This document shows positions 34,234 through 43,464 of a stretch of DNA of 64,000 nt, one piece after another; within the stretch, counting starts at the first letter, position 1, and each line of letters starts with the position of its first letter. The stretch spans positions 12,269 to 76,268 of the forward strand of contig NZ_JBBMFJ010000015.1 in the NCBI RefSeq assembly GCF_040096075.1, read 5' to 3'. Below the pieces are notes generated by a model. That model saw only the letters and a list, made by a program, of their open reading frames with translations. It was not told where the DNA came from and did not search any database. A program made the position numbers and the translations under genes. This stretch comes from Brotaphodocola faecis (GTDB lineage Bacteria > Bacillota > Clostridia > Lachnospirales > Lachnospiraceae).

Positions 34234-34638
34234 ATGGATATATTAGTTATAGACGCTCAAGGCGGTGGTATTGGTAAACAACTTGTTATGGAAATCAAGC
34301 GCACTCTGCCTAGCATTACGGTTACAGCAGTCGGAACGAACTCTTTGGCGACATCTGCAATGTTAAAGGCCGGGGCAGATTTCGCAGCCACCGGAGAAAA
34401 TGCTGTTGTAGTGTGTAGCGGGAAGGCCGATGTAATTATTGGTCCTATCGGAATTGTAATTGCAGACGCTCTGCTGGGAGAAATTACCCCCCGTATGGCA
34501 TTGGCTGTTGCACAAAGCAGTGCAAAACGTATTCTAATTCCCGTAAATCATTGTGATAATTTAGTAGCAGGTGTAGACGACTTAAATATCAGAAAGTTGA
34601 TACAGGACGCAATCGATAAATTGCAGACCTTTAGTTGA
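34234..34638 (+). CDS. DUF3842 family protein
   Basis: A 134-residue protein of unknown function. It starts MDILVIDAQGGGIGKQLV, a Rossmann-like glycine-rich beta-alpha turn, and has a second Gly-rich stretch VIIGPIGIVIADALLGEITP. There is no signal peptide or membrane segment. It lies 38 bases after the csoR-type gene behind AAAAGGAG and is presumably co-transcribed. A link to the metal system is inferred from position only. Its 3' end overlaps the recombinase remnant by eight bases on the other strand. Confidence 0.8.
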   Translation: MDILVIDAQGGGIGKQLVMEIKRTLPSITVTAVGTNSLATSAMLKAGADFAATGENAVVVCSGKADVIIGPIGIVIADALLGEITPRMALAVAQSSAKRILIPVNHCDNLVAGVDDLNIRKLIQDAIDKLQTFS

Positions 34639-36019
34639 TTTTTATTGATGGATCAGCCTTACCATTTTGACTGAATGTAAAAAGGTTCGCCCGGCTCTGC
34701 ATCACCGCCAGATCGTGCAGGCGCTTCTGGTTGGCTTCCTGCTCCTCTTCCAGCGCCGCCGTCAGCTTCATAAACCGCTGCTCGGTCAGGACGCCTTTGG
34801 CCTTATCCGTATACAGGCTTAAAAACATCCCGTCAATTTCCTGATTCCGGACTTCCAGCCGTTTCCGTTCCTTCTCCGTCTGGGAAGCGTCCACCAGATA
34901 TCGGCGCTCCATCCGGCTGCTGAGCCGCTGATAGAACGCATCGGCATCCTTCATGGCCTGTTCCGCCAATTCCTGAATATCCTTCAGCACCAGATTATAC
35001 AAATCCCTTGCCTCAATCTTGTGGCTGGTACATGCGTTCTTGCCCAACCGGTTGTAGGTCTGGCAGATATAGTATGCCTTATCAATCGGCTCCCGCATTT
35101 CGCCGGTGAAGCGGTTCTTCCCGGTTCTGCCGACTTTTTCATACCACACCTGCATAGACTTCCCGCAGGTGGCGCAGTAGACAAGCCCGTGGAACAGGTT
35201 GTAGAAGGGGCAGGCGTTGCCTTTCATAATGGTGGGTCTGCGGTCAATGATTTCCTCCACCTGTTCCCATTCCTCCGGCGTCACAACCGCTTCGTGGCAG
35301 CCCTCAATCACTTCCCAGTCTTCACGGGGGATAATGTCATAGGTGTTGGAGCGGATGCCTTTCTGATGTGTCCGGCAGACAAGATGTGCGCCTTTATAAA
35401 AGGGGTTCCGCAGGATATGGCTGATCCTCGCACTTCCCCATGAATAGTAATTTAAGTCACATTCTGTATTGCTCTTTACTCTGGTAATAGGGATTTTATC
35501 ATCCATGAGCTGCTTTGCAATCCGCATACAGCCCCAGCCATCCAGCGCCATATCATAGATTTTTCGGATAACCGGCGCAGTATCCGGGTCAAGGATGAGA
35601 TGCCCTTTGTCCTCCGGGTCACGCATCAGGCCAAGAGGCGGCTGCCCGCCGCAGAACTTTCCCTGACGGGAACGGGTCATACGCCCCGCCAGCACCTTTT
35701 TGGAAATATCCCGGCTATACATGTCGTTCAGGATATTCTTAAAGGGCGTGATGTCCATTTCCTAACGGGTCAGGCTGTCCACGCCATCCGTGATGGCGAT
35801 ATAACGTACATTGTGTTTTGGGAAAAAGATTTCGATATAGCTTCCGGCTTCGATATAGTTCCTACCAAGTCTGGATAGGTCTTTGGTGACAACGCAGCCG
35901 ATTTTCCCCGCCCCAATGTCAGCAATCATGCGCTGGAAGGCAGGACGGTTGAAAGATGAAGTTAGATAACGATACTTTTTGAAACACAGTAAAATCAAGG
36001 TTTTTCGGACAACGGACAA
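34631..36019 (-). pseudogene. decayed large serine recombinase
   Basis: Remains of a TnpX-like site-specific recombinase. The first piece (35762-36019) has the end of the resolvase catalytic domain (FNRPAFQRMIADIGAGKIGC, TKDLSRLGRNYIEAGSY, ITDGVDSLTR). It stops at an in-frame TAG at 35762-35764 and continues in the same frame as EMDITPFKNILNDMYSRDIS. The rest has the recombinase domain, the zinc-ribbon part (LVYCATCGKSM) and the coiled coil. The first 60 or so residues with the catalytic serine are missing. It cannot be active as it stands, and shows that this stretch was once mobile. Confidence 0.88.
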
Positions 36020-36200
36020 GCATGGTTTGTACTACAACTAAATATTGCACCGCACCAGCGGCGTTTCCCACTTCCACACGGAAGAACAGGAACGCCGCTT
36101 TTTTCATGCCCTTTGTTACGCAGTAGGGGCAGAAAAAGCCTTGCTACAAGCGGCTTTGCGGGCGTGTTTTTCGTGCGGTAAGGGATTTATACCTTTTCCC

Positions 36201-36431
36201 TCAAAATCGCCGTTTCTGAACCGTCAGGATTTCCCATGGAATCTCCTCGTACTTCTGGCAGCTTTCGGTTGTTCCCTCTTTTGCGAAACGACAGTTCCTG
36301 CACTGCGGTGTGAAAAGCTGATAATTACTCCCATACTCTTTTTGCATTTCCTCGTCCATCTGCCACTGTTCTTCCAGTGTCAGTGTGCGGGGTTCTTCAT
36401 TTTCATTCTGTATCTTCTCCTGATCTGGCAT
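36201..36431 (-). CDS. small cysteine-containing hypothetical protein
   Basis: A 76-residue acidic protein with a Cys cluster, CRNCRFAKEGTTESC, that could bind a metal. The start at 36431 follows AGAGGGGG. I do not recognise a function. Similar short proteins with a CxxC pattern travel with clostridial mobile elements. The 181 bases between it and the recombinase remnant (36020-36200) hold no gene I can support. Confidence 0.5.
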   Translation of the reverse strand: MPDQEKIQNENEEPRTLTLEEQWQMDEEMQKEYGSNYQLFTPQCRNCRFAKEGTTESCQKYEEIPWEILTVQKRRF

Positions 36432-36576
36432 AGGATCCCCCTCTTCTTTCTGCTGTCATAATACAAAACCCGCCCGTTTTCGAAACTTCCTAACGAATCT
36501 CGCCCACCCAAAATGCACTCCTCCTCTCTGCCATTTCCTGCTGTTTTCATGTTTTGTTGTAATTTTGTTTCTTTCT

Positions 36577-38346
36577 CTACTGCGCAGAGGTTTCCGGCGC
36601 GGTCGGCTTTGCTACGGCCTGTCCTTCTGCAGGTACATTGCTTTTTTCTGGCGCAGTTGTACCTTTTTCAGCCATGTTTTCTGCCTCAGTTGTTTTCTCT
36701 GCCACCGTGGTGTCTTTCGCTGCTGTCATCTTCTCTGCCGCTGTTGTTTTTTCTGCTGTCGTTGTTTTTTCTGCTGCCGTGGTTTTCTCTGACGCAGTTG
36801 TTTTCTCTGACGTTCCTTTTGTGGCAGCTGCAGAGCTTTCCGGCGCTACCTTCTCTTTCTGGCCAGGAACGTAATCATCCGGCATGCCGTCCACCGTTGC
36901 TGCCACCGTAGTCTTTGCTGCTGCGGAGGTCTCCTTCACCTGAGTCTTTCCGCTGTTGCGGCGGATGATGGCTGCATGCCCCTTGTACTCCTTGGAGTGG
37001 TCCTCGGTCCGCTCTACTACTTCGCCATTCTTCTTCACCACCTTATAAGTGATCCAGCGGCTTCCCTTGGTTCCGGCTTTCTTTACCACCTCGGTTCCCG
37101 GCGCAAGCGTCGGGTCTTCCTCGTAGGTTGGTTCCGGCGTATCCAGTTCCTCCACCTTTTCTGATTCCAGACTCCAGGTCACTCCATCTTCCAGAATCGG
37201 AACTCCGTAAATGGCCACCGTAGTCTTCCGGTTGCTGTAGCTGGCCCGGATGCCAATAGCTACCTCCGAAGTATTCACAAACCGGAAATCCGGGTAATCC
37301 CAGCTGATGGCCGCATCCTGGCCCGGAGTAACATAGTTTGGCTCAAAGGTGTGAGACCGGCGGTAGGTAATATTCATACCGGAGCGGAACGCCACCTGAT
37401 ATAAAGTAGAAGAAACCTGGCAGACGCCGCCGCCCAGCTCCTGCACCACCTCGCCGCTGTTGTAAGCCGCTGCCTCCTGGTATCCCTTTTCTGCCGTTCT
37501 CGGCCCGACGATCTTGTTAAATGAGAATTCCTCGCCCGGCTTCACAATAGTTCCGTTGATAGCTTCTGCCGCCAGCCGTACATTGGTGTTGCGCTTTTCG
37601 TTGGCTGTCGTTTCCGTGGTGAAAGAAGCCAGCTTCTCATAGCGCGCCCGCGCCTCTGCCTCGGAATACTTCGGCCGGGTCGTGCTCACCTCTGCCGCAA
37701 TCACAGCGTCATAACTGCCATTTACCGCTGCGTCTGCCAGATCTGACGCCAGTTTTTCCTGGTTTACCGCAATTCCCGGCGTTCCCTCAGAAAAGAGGAA
37801 TTTATCACTCGCCGCATCGTAATCATAAATGGTACTGCTCTTCGCCTTTACATCCCAGACCGCCGCAATTTTCTCTGCAGCAGCCTTCGCGCTTTCCCGC
37901 AGCGTATCCGAATCTATCACGGAAAACGTATAGTCACCAGCTGCCTTCACCGTACAGATCCCATCCAGAAATGTCTCCAGTTCCGCATCCAGAATATTAT
38001 CCGCATCCAAAGTCTCTCCGTTATACGTCACTGTAACCTTCCAAGGATACTCCTTCGCAATGGCCTCCTTCGCCTCTGCCCGGGTCATACCGGTGAGGGA
38101 AATGCCATTCACCCGGATGTCATCCGACGCAAAGGTTGTCTCGATCACCATACTGCTCTCCGGCTCCGCATTGCTGCTCTTTTTCCCTGACAGCATGTGC
38201 GCCGCCGCAAACACCACTGCAACCAGGGCCACCGCAGCGCCGCCTACCATCATGCGCTCCCGCTGCACCCGTTTTTTCCGCATTTGTTCCACCCGCTGCA
38301 TAGCAGGGGATTTTCCTCTGTAAGATTCCTTCTGTCTGTCACGCAT
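36577..38346 (-). CDS. VanW/G5 domain surface protein with repeat tail
   Basis: A 589-residue envelope protein. An arginine/lysine-rich N-terminus is followed by one membrane segment (about residues 33-52), a peptidoglycan-binding-4-like domain (about 80-215), a VanW domain (about 240-370, with FSFNKIVGPRTAEKGY and LGGGVCQVSSTLY) and a G5-like domain (about 390-455). The last 130 residues are Thr/Lys/Ala/Glu with repeated EKTTAAEKTT units, probably a wall-spanning spacer. No LPxTG sorting signal is seen. The start follows AAAGGAA. The family is common in spore formers; the role in the wall is not known. Confidence 0.85.
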   Translation of the reverse strand: MRDRQKESYRGKSPAMQRVEQMRKKRVQRERMMVGGAAVALVAVVFAAAHMLSGKKSSNAEPESSMVIETTFASDDIRVNGISLTGMTRAEAKEAIAKEYPWKVTVTYNGETLDADNILDAELETFLDGICTVKAAGDYTFSVIDSDTLRESAKAAAEKIAAVWDVKAKSSTIYDYDAASDKFLFSEGTPGIAVNQEKLASDLADAAVNGSYDAVIAAEVSTTRPKYSEAEARARYEKLASFTTETTANEKRNTNVRLAAEAINGTIVKPGEEFSFNKIVGPRTAEKGYQEAAAYNSGEVVQELGGGVCQVSSTLYQVAFRSGMNITYRRSHTFEPNYVTPGQDAAISWDYPDFRFVNTSEVAIGIRASYSNRKTTVAIYGVPILEDGVTWSLESEKVEELDTPEPTYEEDPTLAPGTEVVKKAGTKGSRWITYKVVKKNGEVVERTEDHSKEYKGHAAIIRRNSGKTQVKETSAAAKTTVAATVDGMPDDYVPGQKEKVAPESSAAATKGTSEKTTASEKTTAAEKTTTAEKTTAAEKMTAAKDTTVAEKTTEAENMAEKGTTAPEKSNVPAEGQAVAKPTAPETSAQ

Positions 38347-38392
38347 TTTGGTTCGTTCCTTTGTAATTCATTTTGTATCCCAATATAACAGA

Positions 38393-38420
38393 TTTCCCCC
38401 TGACTGTCATCAGGGGGAAA
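38393..38420. promoter_or_regulatory. 11-bp inverted repeat upstream of the VanW gene
   Basis: TTTCCCCCTGA and TCAGGGGGAAA around CTGTCA. On the minus strand it is followed by TGTTATATT, an extended -10 for the VanW gene, so it covers the -35 position and could be an operator. It also lies after the antiporter stop but lacks a T-run, so it is a poor terminator. Confidence 0.5.
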
Positions 38421-38453
38421 AACGAATTCAAAAAAACTTAATAAACACGGAAA

Positions 38454-39650
38454 TCATTCCCGCTCCAGCAGTTTCTCAAACGTACCATCCATCCCCAGTG
38501 CCCCCAGCGGCGCCGTAATCAGAATCGCCATAACTGCCATGGAAAGCACAATCTGACCGCACGGAAGTCCCATCGCCATCGGCACAGATCCAATGGCTGC
38601 CTGAACCGTTGCCTTTGGCAGATAGGCGATGACACAGAACAGACGCTCTTTCCGGTTCAGCTCGGTTCCCACAAGGCAGATCAGCACGCCTGCCGTGCGG
38701 AACAACAGTGCGGTAAAGATCATAAGAACTGCCGCCAGACCTGCTCCCATGGTGTAGCGAATATCTACCGCCGCGCCCACCAGCACAAACAGCAGCACCT
38801 CTGCTGCCAGCCACAGCTTGCCAAATTTCTCGGACAGGCGCGCCGATACTGCTTTGATGCTCCGCAGCTTCAGCACACAGGCCATACCGACCACAGCCAG
38901 AAGCCCGGACACGGAAAGATACGGCTTCACCCAGGTTTCCACGGACATCAGCAGGAACGATACGCCCAGCACAATAATGACCTTCATGCTGTTGCGGACG
39001 TAATGTTCTTTCGCATAGGCCGTCTCAAAGAACAGGCTTAACAGCCATCCAGCGGCAGCGCCCAGCAAAATGCCGCTCACAATGGACACCGGAATGTTGG
39101 CGAAATCCATCAGCCGCGCGCTTCCGCCCTGGGCCATGCCCGAAAAGGTAGAAAACAAGACGATGACAAAAATATCATCGCAGGATGCCCCGGCCAGAAT
39201 CATCTGCGGAATGCTCTTCTTTGTTCCGTAGCCCGTTTCCATCAGCTTCACCATACGGGGAACTACCACCGCCGGGGAAACAGCAGCCAGCACCGCGCCC
39301 ATCACGGCTGCCTCGATGCGGTTAATTCCAAGAATCATGGGCGCAAACAGCACATAGCCCAACAGTTCAAAGCTCGCCGGTACGCAGGACAACATGACGG
39401 CAGGCCGTCCCACCTTCTTTAAATCTGCCAGATTCAGTGACAGTCCCGCCTTCACCAGAATGATGATCAGCGCCATCTGCCGCAGTTCTGACGAAATGGA
39501 AAGAATAGACGGATCCAGAAGATCCAGCACATACGGCCCCAGTACAATACCGGTCAGGAGCATGCCGATGATACGCGGCAGGCGGATGCGCTGGCAGATA
39601 GCCGCCATGGCCAGACCCACCAGAAAAATAAATGAAAGTGACGTTAACAT
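38454..39650 (-). CDS. cation:proton antiporter (CPA2 type)
   Basis: A 398-residue membrane protein with about twelve segments. It begins MLTSLSFIFLVGLAMAAIC and has the discontinuous-helix landmarks of the CPA family (MLLTGIVLGPYVLD early, AGASCDDIFVIVLFST in the middle with the paired Asp residues). No C-terminal regulatory domain (TrkA) is attached. It probably exchanges Na+ or K+ for protons. The start at 39650 follows AAAAGGAGG. The gene stands alone. Confidence 0.85.
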   Translation of the reverse strand: MLTSLSFIFLVGLAMAAICQRIRLPRIIGMLLTGIVLGPYVLDLLDPSILSISSELRQMALIIILVKAGLSLNLADLKKVGRPAVMLSCVPASFELLGYVLFAPMILGINRIEAAVMGAVLAAVSPAVVVPRMVKLMETGYGTKKSIPQMILAGASCDDIFVIVLFSTFSGMAQGGSARLMDFANIPVSIVSGILLGAAAGWLLSLFFETAYAKEHYVRNSMKVIIVLGVSFLLMSVETWVKPYLSVSGLLAVVGMACVLKLRSIKAVSARLSEKFGKLWLAAEVLLFVLVGAAVDIRYTMGAGLAAVLMIFTALLFRTAGVLICLVGTELNRKERLFCVIAYLPKATVQAAIGSVPMAMGLPCGQIVLSMAVMAILITAPLGALGMDGTFEKLLERE

Positions 39651-39669
39651 AAGTTTTCCTCCTTTTTTT

Positions 39670-39710
39670 ACAGGGTCCATTGCTCGCGAAAAAAAAGCCA
39701 ATGACCCTGT
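39670..39710 (-). promoter_or_regulatory. hairpin just upstream of the antiporter ribosome site
   Basis: ACAGGGTCCATTG (39670-39682) pairs with CAATGACCCTGT (39699-39710) with one bulge. It ends about six bases before the Shine-Dalgarno and could influence translation. Confidence 0.4.
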
Positions 39711-39895
39711 GATTTTCTCACAGAAGTCATCAGCTTTGTATAAGCGGTTCTGGTTTCCCAGGGGAGAACTTCATTCCCTGTCGGTATTCTACTTGATTTT
39801 ACCCGATTTGTAAAGTTATTTTTTGTTTGCCGCCTTATCCGCATCCTTACTCAAAAATACAGTTAAGTTTGTTACGCAGATTGTATTTTTTAGTG

Positions 39896-40387
39896 TTATA
39901 GTGCCTTTTCGTAACACAAATACGCATGTTCATGCATGAAACATTCACCGACCTCATCATAGGCAAATACTTTATAGGAAGCTAGCGCCTTTTTATTTTC
40001 CTTCGCCACCAGGATATGCACGCTCTTATAACCCTGGCGGCGCAGCTCTTCGATAGCTCCCGCCATCAGCTTTCTGGCAATGCCCTGATTCTGATAGTTT
40101 TCCTTTACGCCCAGTCTGGAAAGCTCCCGCCCGGGCTGCAGCTCCGGCGTCCAGCAGGTCAGATTCTCTACCTTTGGATCCTCATCGATGGAAATGACCC
40201 CCTCCATCTCCCCGGTTTCCTCGTCCCGCAGACAGAACAGCGCCTTGCGGGATAAGTCAAAGTCCACATCGCTGCGGGCCGGATAATCCGCGGTCCAGGC
40301 GCAGAACGGGGTACCCACCAGGGAACGGTAGAGCGCCAGAACCTCGTCCGCCTCGCTTTCCTTTACATGTTCAAACACAAATGCCAT
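39896..40387 (-). CDS. GNAT family N-acetyltransferase
   Basis: A 163-residue acyl-CoA acetyltransferase with the acetyl-CoA loop NQGIARKLMAGAIEELRRQG preceded by LSRLGVKENYQ. The acceptor is unknown. The start at 40387 follows AAGGAGGAG. It follows the opp operon after a terminator, and is separated from the antiporter gene by 245 bases. Confidence 0.88.
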   Translation of the reverse strand: MAFVFEHVKESEADEVLALYRSLVGTPFCAWTADYPARSDVDFDLSRKALFCLRDEETGEMEGVISIDEDPKVENLTCWTPELQPGRELSRLGVKENYQNQGIARKLMAGAIEELRRQGYKSVHILVAKENKKALASYKVFAYDEVGECFMHEHAYLCYEKAL

Positions 40388-40405
40388 CCAAAATCTCCTC
40401 CTTAT

Positions 40406-40436
40406 GAAAACAGGCAGCCCATTACGGACCGCCTGT
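40406..40436 (-). terminator. terminator of the opp operon
   Basis: Minus strand ACAGGC (40431-40436) pairs with GCCTGT (40410-40415), with further partial pairing inside, followed by TTTTC. Confidence 0.6.
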
Positions 40437-40441
40437 ACTTT

Positions 40442-41452
40442 TTATGCTTTTTCCCCCAGCGGGAAATGACAAAACACCTTTCTATCCCCAAAAGTCTTAC
40501 ATGGCGGCTGTTCTTTTCCACAGATTTCCTGTGCATAAGGACATCTTGTGTGGAATTTACAACCGGACGGCGGGTTCACCGGAGACGGAATCTCGCCGGA
40601 CAGCAGTTCTTTTTCTTTGGTCCGCAGATGCGGGTCTGCCTTCGGAATGGCATTCATGAGGAAGCGGGTGTATGGGTGCAGCGGATGATCGTAGAGTTCT
40701 TTCGTCTCTCCCACCTCGCAGACACTTCCCAGAAACATCACGCATACCCGGTCCGCAATGAATTTCACCACGCTTAAGTCATGGGAAATGAACAGATAGG
40801 TCAGCTTGTATTCTTCCTGTAAATCCTTTAACAGGTTCAACACCTGGGACTGAATGGAAACGTCCAGGGCCGATACCGGCTCATCGCAGACAATCAGCTT
40901 CGGATTCAGGGCAATGGCCCGGGCAATACCGATACGCTGGCGCTGTCCGCCGGAAAACTGGTGCGGATACCGGTTGTAAAATTCCTCCGGAATGCCGACT
41001 TCCTTCATCAGCTCCTTCACCCGGGCTTCCAGTTCCTTTTTATCCTTCATGCCGTAAGTCGTTAACGGCTCCGCAATGATCTTCGCCACGCTCATGCGTG
41101 GATTTAAGGACGCGTAGGGATCCTGAAAGATGATCTGCAGCTGTCTGCGGATTTTTGCAAACTCTGCTTCCTTCATGGCGGTGATGTCCTGGCCTTCAAA
41201 TTCCACCTTGCCGGAGGTCACATCCAGAAGACGGATCAGCAGGCGGCCCAGGGTACTCTTGCCGCAGCCGGATTCGCCCACCAGCGCCAGGGTCTCGCCC
41301 TCGTAAATTTCCAGGTTCACATCGGACACCGCATGCACCACCAGCGGATCCTTCTTCGTGCCGCCAATGGGGAATTCCTTTACCAGATGCTCGGTGCGCA
41401 GGAGAAGCTTGCGGTCACCGGCTGTATTCTCAGTTTTCTTATCTGCTTCCAT
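40442..41452 (-). CDS. oppF: oligopeptide ABC transporter ATP-binding protein OppF
   Basis: A 336-residue ATPase with Walker A GESGCGKSTLGRL, signature FSGGQRQRIGIARAI and Walker B LIVCDEPVSALD. It has the C-terminal OppF tail with the Cys cluster (CKFHTRCPYAQEICG), which holds an Fe-S cluster in some relatives. It overlaps oppD by 14 bases; the start follows GAGGAGG. Last gene of the operon. Confidence 0.93.
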   Translation of the reverse strand: MEADKKTENTAGDRKLLLRTEHLVKEFPIGGTKKDPLVVHAVSDVNLEIYEGETLALVGESGCGKSTLGRLLIRLLDVTSGKVEFEGQDITAMKEAEFAKIRRQLQIIFQDPYASLNPRMSVAKIIAEPLTTYGMKDKKELEARVKELMKEVGIPEEFYNRYPHQFSGGQRQRIGIARAIALNPKLIVCDEPVSALDVSIQSQVLNLLKDLQEEYKLTYLFISHDLSVVKFIADRVCVMFLGSVCEVGETKELYDHPLHPYTRFLMNAIPKADPHLRTKEKELLSGEIPSPVNPPSGCKFHTRCPYAQEICGKEQPPCKTFGDRKVFCHFPLGEKA

Positions 41453-42476
41453 CTGCGGTCACCTCCTCATCCTGCAGCTTTGTTGCTTTGTTTTCACAGC
41501 TTCCCTCATGTTCACTTAAGAAACACCGTACCTTATGCCCCTCCGCTGTCTCATACAGCTCCGGTCCCTCTTCAAAACACCGCTCCGTGGCGCACTCGCA
41601 CCGGGTGCAGAAGCGGCAGCCCTTCGGCAGGTGCAGCAGGTTCGGCACCACACCTTCAATGGTATAGAGGCGGTCTTCCTGTCCGTCCAGCTTCGGGATG
41701 GACTTTAACAAGCCCTTCGTGTACGGATGCGCGGTGTGGTCGAACAGCTCAAAGGTCTCGGCCTGCTCCATCACCCGGCCCGCGTACATGACATACACAT
41801 AGTCGCAGATTTCCGCCACCACGCCCATGTTATGGGTGATGAGGATGATGGAAGTGCCCTGCTCCTCACAGAGCTTCTTCATCAGCTGAAGAATCTGCGC
41901 TTCAATGGTCACGTCCAGCGCCGTGGTGGGCTCATCGGCGATCATCACCTTCGGGCGGCACACCATGGCCATGCCGATCATAACTCTCTGACGCAGGCCG
42001 CCGGACAGCTGGTGCGGATAACTCCTGTAACGCTTCTCCGGCTCCGGAATTCCCACCGCGCGGAAAATATCAATCACCCGCTGCTTTGCTTCTTCCTTGG
42101 AAACCTTCTGGTGGAGAAGAATCGCCTCCTGCACCTGTTTTCCCACCGGATATACCGGATTTAAGGATGTCATCGGCTCCTGAAAGATCATGGAAATCTC
42201 ATTGCCGCGCACCTTCGCCAGCTCCCGCGGGGAAAGATGGGTAATGTCGCGCCCATCCAGGGTAATGCTGCCGCCAACTACCTTGCCCGGATGCCGCAAA
42301 AGCCCCATCACGGACATGGCCGTCATGCTCTTGCCGCAGCCACTCTCTCCTACAATGCCAACGATCTTTCCGGCCGGAACCTCAATGCTGACGCCGTCCA
42401 CCGCCGGAATCTCCCCCTTCGCGGTAAAGAAGTGGGATTTCAGATCACGGATATCCAATACGATTGATTCACTCAT
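41439..42476 (-). CDS. oppD: oligopeptide ABC transporter ATP-binding protein OppD
   Basis: A 345-residue ATPase with Walker A GESGCGKSMTAMS, signature LSGGLRQRVMIGMAM, Walker B MIADEPTTALD and the C-terminal cysteine tail CRFCTRCECATERC. It pairs with OppF to power peptide uptake. The start follows GAGAGGAG, 18 bases after the oppC stop. Confidence 0.93.
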   Translation of the reverse strand: MSESIVLDIRDLKSHFFTAKGEIPAVDGVSIEVPAGKIVGIVGESGCGKSMTAMSVMGLLRHPGKVVGGSITLDGRDITHLSPRELAKVRGNEISMIFQEPMTSLNPVYPVGKQVQEAILLHQKVSKEEAKQRVIDIFRAVGIPEPEKRYRSYPHQLSGGLRQRVMIGMAMVCRPKVMIADEPTTALDVTIEAQILQLMKKLCEEQGTSIILITHNMGVVAEICDYVYVMYAGRVMEQAETFELFDHTAHPYTKGLLKSIPKLDGQEDRLYTIEGVVPNLLHLPKGCRFCTRCECATERCFEEGPELYETAEGHKVRCFLSEHEGSCENKATKLQDEEVTADGSR

Positions 42477-42494
42477 GCTCGTTTCTCCTCTCCC

Positions 42495-43463
42495 TTACTG
42501 CTCTTTTAAATATGGGTCCAGCACATCCCGAAGACCATCGCCCAGGAAGTTGAACGCCATAACCACGATCATGATGGCCACACTCGGCGCGATGGAAAGC
42601 CACGGCTCTGAGAACAGATACTTTTTGCCGCGCACCACCATCAGTCCCCAGCTGGCACTCGGCGGCTGCGCGCCGACCCCCAGAAAGCTTAAGGATGCCT
42701 CAGACAGAATTGCTGACGGGATGTTTAACGTAAATAGCACGATGAGGGACGGAATGCAGTTCGGCAGAATGTGCCGGAACATGATGACCCATTTTTTCAC
42801 ACCAATACTGCGGGCTGCCTCCACGTACTCCTTTTCCTTTAAGGAAAGGGTCTGGGAGCGCACAATGCGGGCGGTTCCCGCCCAGTTTACCAGGCTTAAC
42901 GCAATGAAAATGTTGATCAGTCCTCCGCCCATGGTGTACATGACCACCATAGCCAGCAGTAAGGACGGGAATGCCAGCATCACATCGGCCAGACGCATGA
43001 TGATAAAATCCACCTTGCCGCCATAGAAACCGGCATACATGCCAAGCACCGTGCCAATGGCCATGGAAATCAGGGTTGGCACCAGGCCGATGGTCAAGGA
43101 AATGCGCGCGCCAAAAATGATACGGCTGAGCACATCGCGTCCCAGCTCATCAGTTCCCAGCCAGTGAGCCGCACTTGGGTGCTGCAGACGGTCTGTCAGA
43201 CTCTGCTGCAAGTGGTCATAAGGAGCCACCACCGGGGCAAAAATCGCAATGAGGATCATGAGAATGATCAGCAGTGCGGAAAAGGCCGCCAGCTTGTTCT
43301 GGCGCACCAGCGTCTTTGCCTTGTCCAGCCAGGTGTCTGCCTCGCCGATCTCTGCGCTGAAGTCCGTCTGCATATACTTTGCTTTTGCATCATTCTGCAT
43401 CCTGCTGTCCGCTCCGGTCTGGCCGTTTTCAGACAGATTCTGTATGTTCTTATTCTCGTCCAT
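42495..43463 (-). CDS. oppC: oligopeptide ABC transporter permease OppC
   Basis: A 322-residue permease. A hydrophilic N-terminal stretch of about 60 residues precedes the first membrane segment. The family motif HWLGTDELGRDVLSR is near residue 120 and the coupling loop KEKEYVEAARSIG near 220. The ATG at 43463 is one base after the oppB stop, with GGGAGGG inside the end of oppB. Longer starts (to 43532) lie inside oppB and are rejected. Confidence 0.92.
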   Translation of the reverse strand: MDENKNIQNLSENGQTGADSRMQNDAKAKYMQTDFSAEIGEADTWLDKAKTLVRQNKLAAFSALLIILMILIAIFAPVVAPYDHLQQSLTDRLQHPSAAHWLGTDELGRDVLSRIIFGARISLTIGLVPTLISMAIGTVLGMYAGFYGGKVDFIIMRLADVMLAFPSLLLAMVVMYTMGGGLINIFIALSLVNWAGTARIVRSQTLSLKEKEYVEAARSIGVKKWVIMFRHILPNCIPSLIVLFTLNIPSAILSEASLSFLGVGAQPPSASWGLMVVRGKKYLFSEPWLSIAPSVAIMIVVMAFNFLGDGLRDVLDPYLKEQ

Positions 43464-43464
43464 C

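Noticed and set aside
36045..36461. 138-codon plus-strand reading frame
   Set aside because: Overlaps the better-supported small Cys protein on the minus strand. Its second half is hydrophobic low-complexity translation of that gene's antisense. The first 40 codons could be mobile-element debris but have no start site.
36650..36860. Tandem DNA repeat in the vanW gene as a separate element
   Set aside because: The repetition is the coding pattern of the EKTTAAEKTT wall-spanning tail, not an independent repeat or CRISPR.
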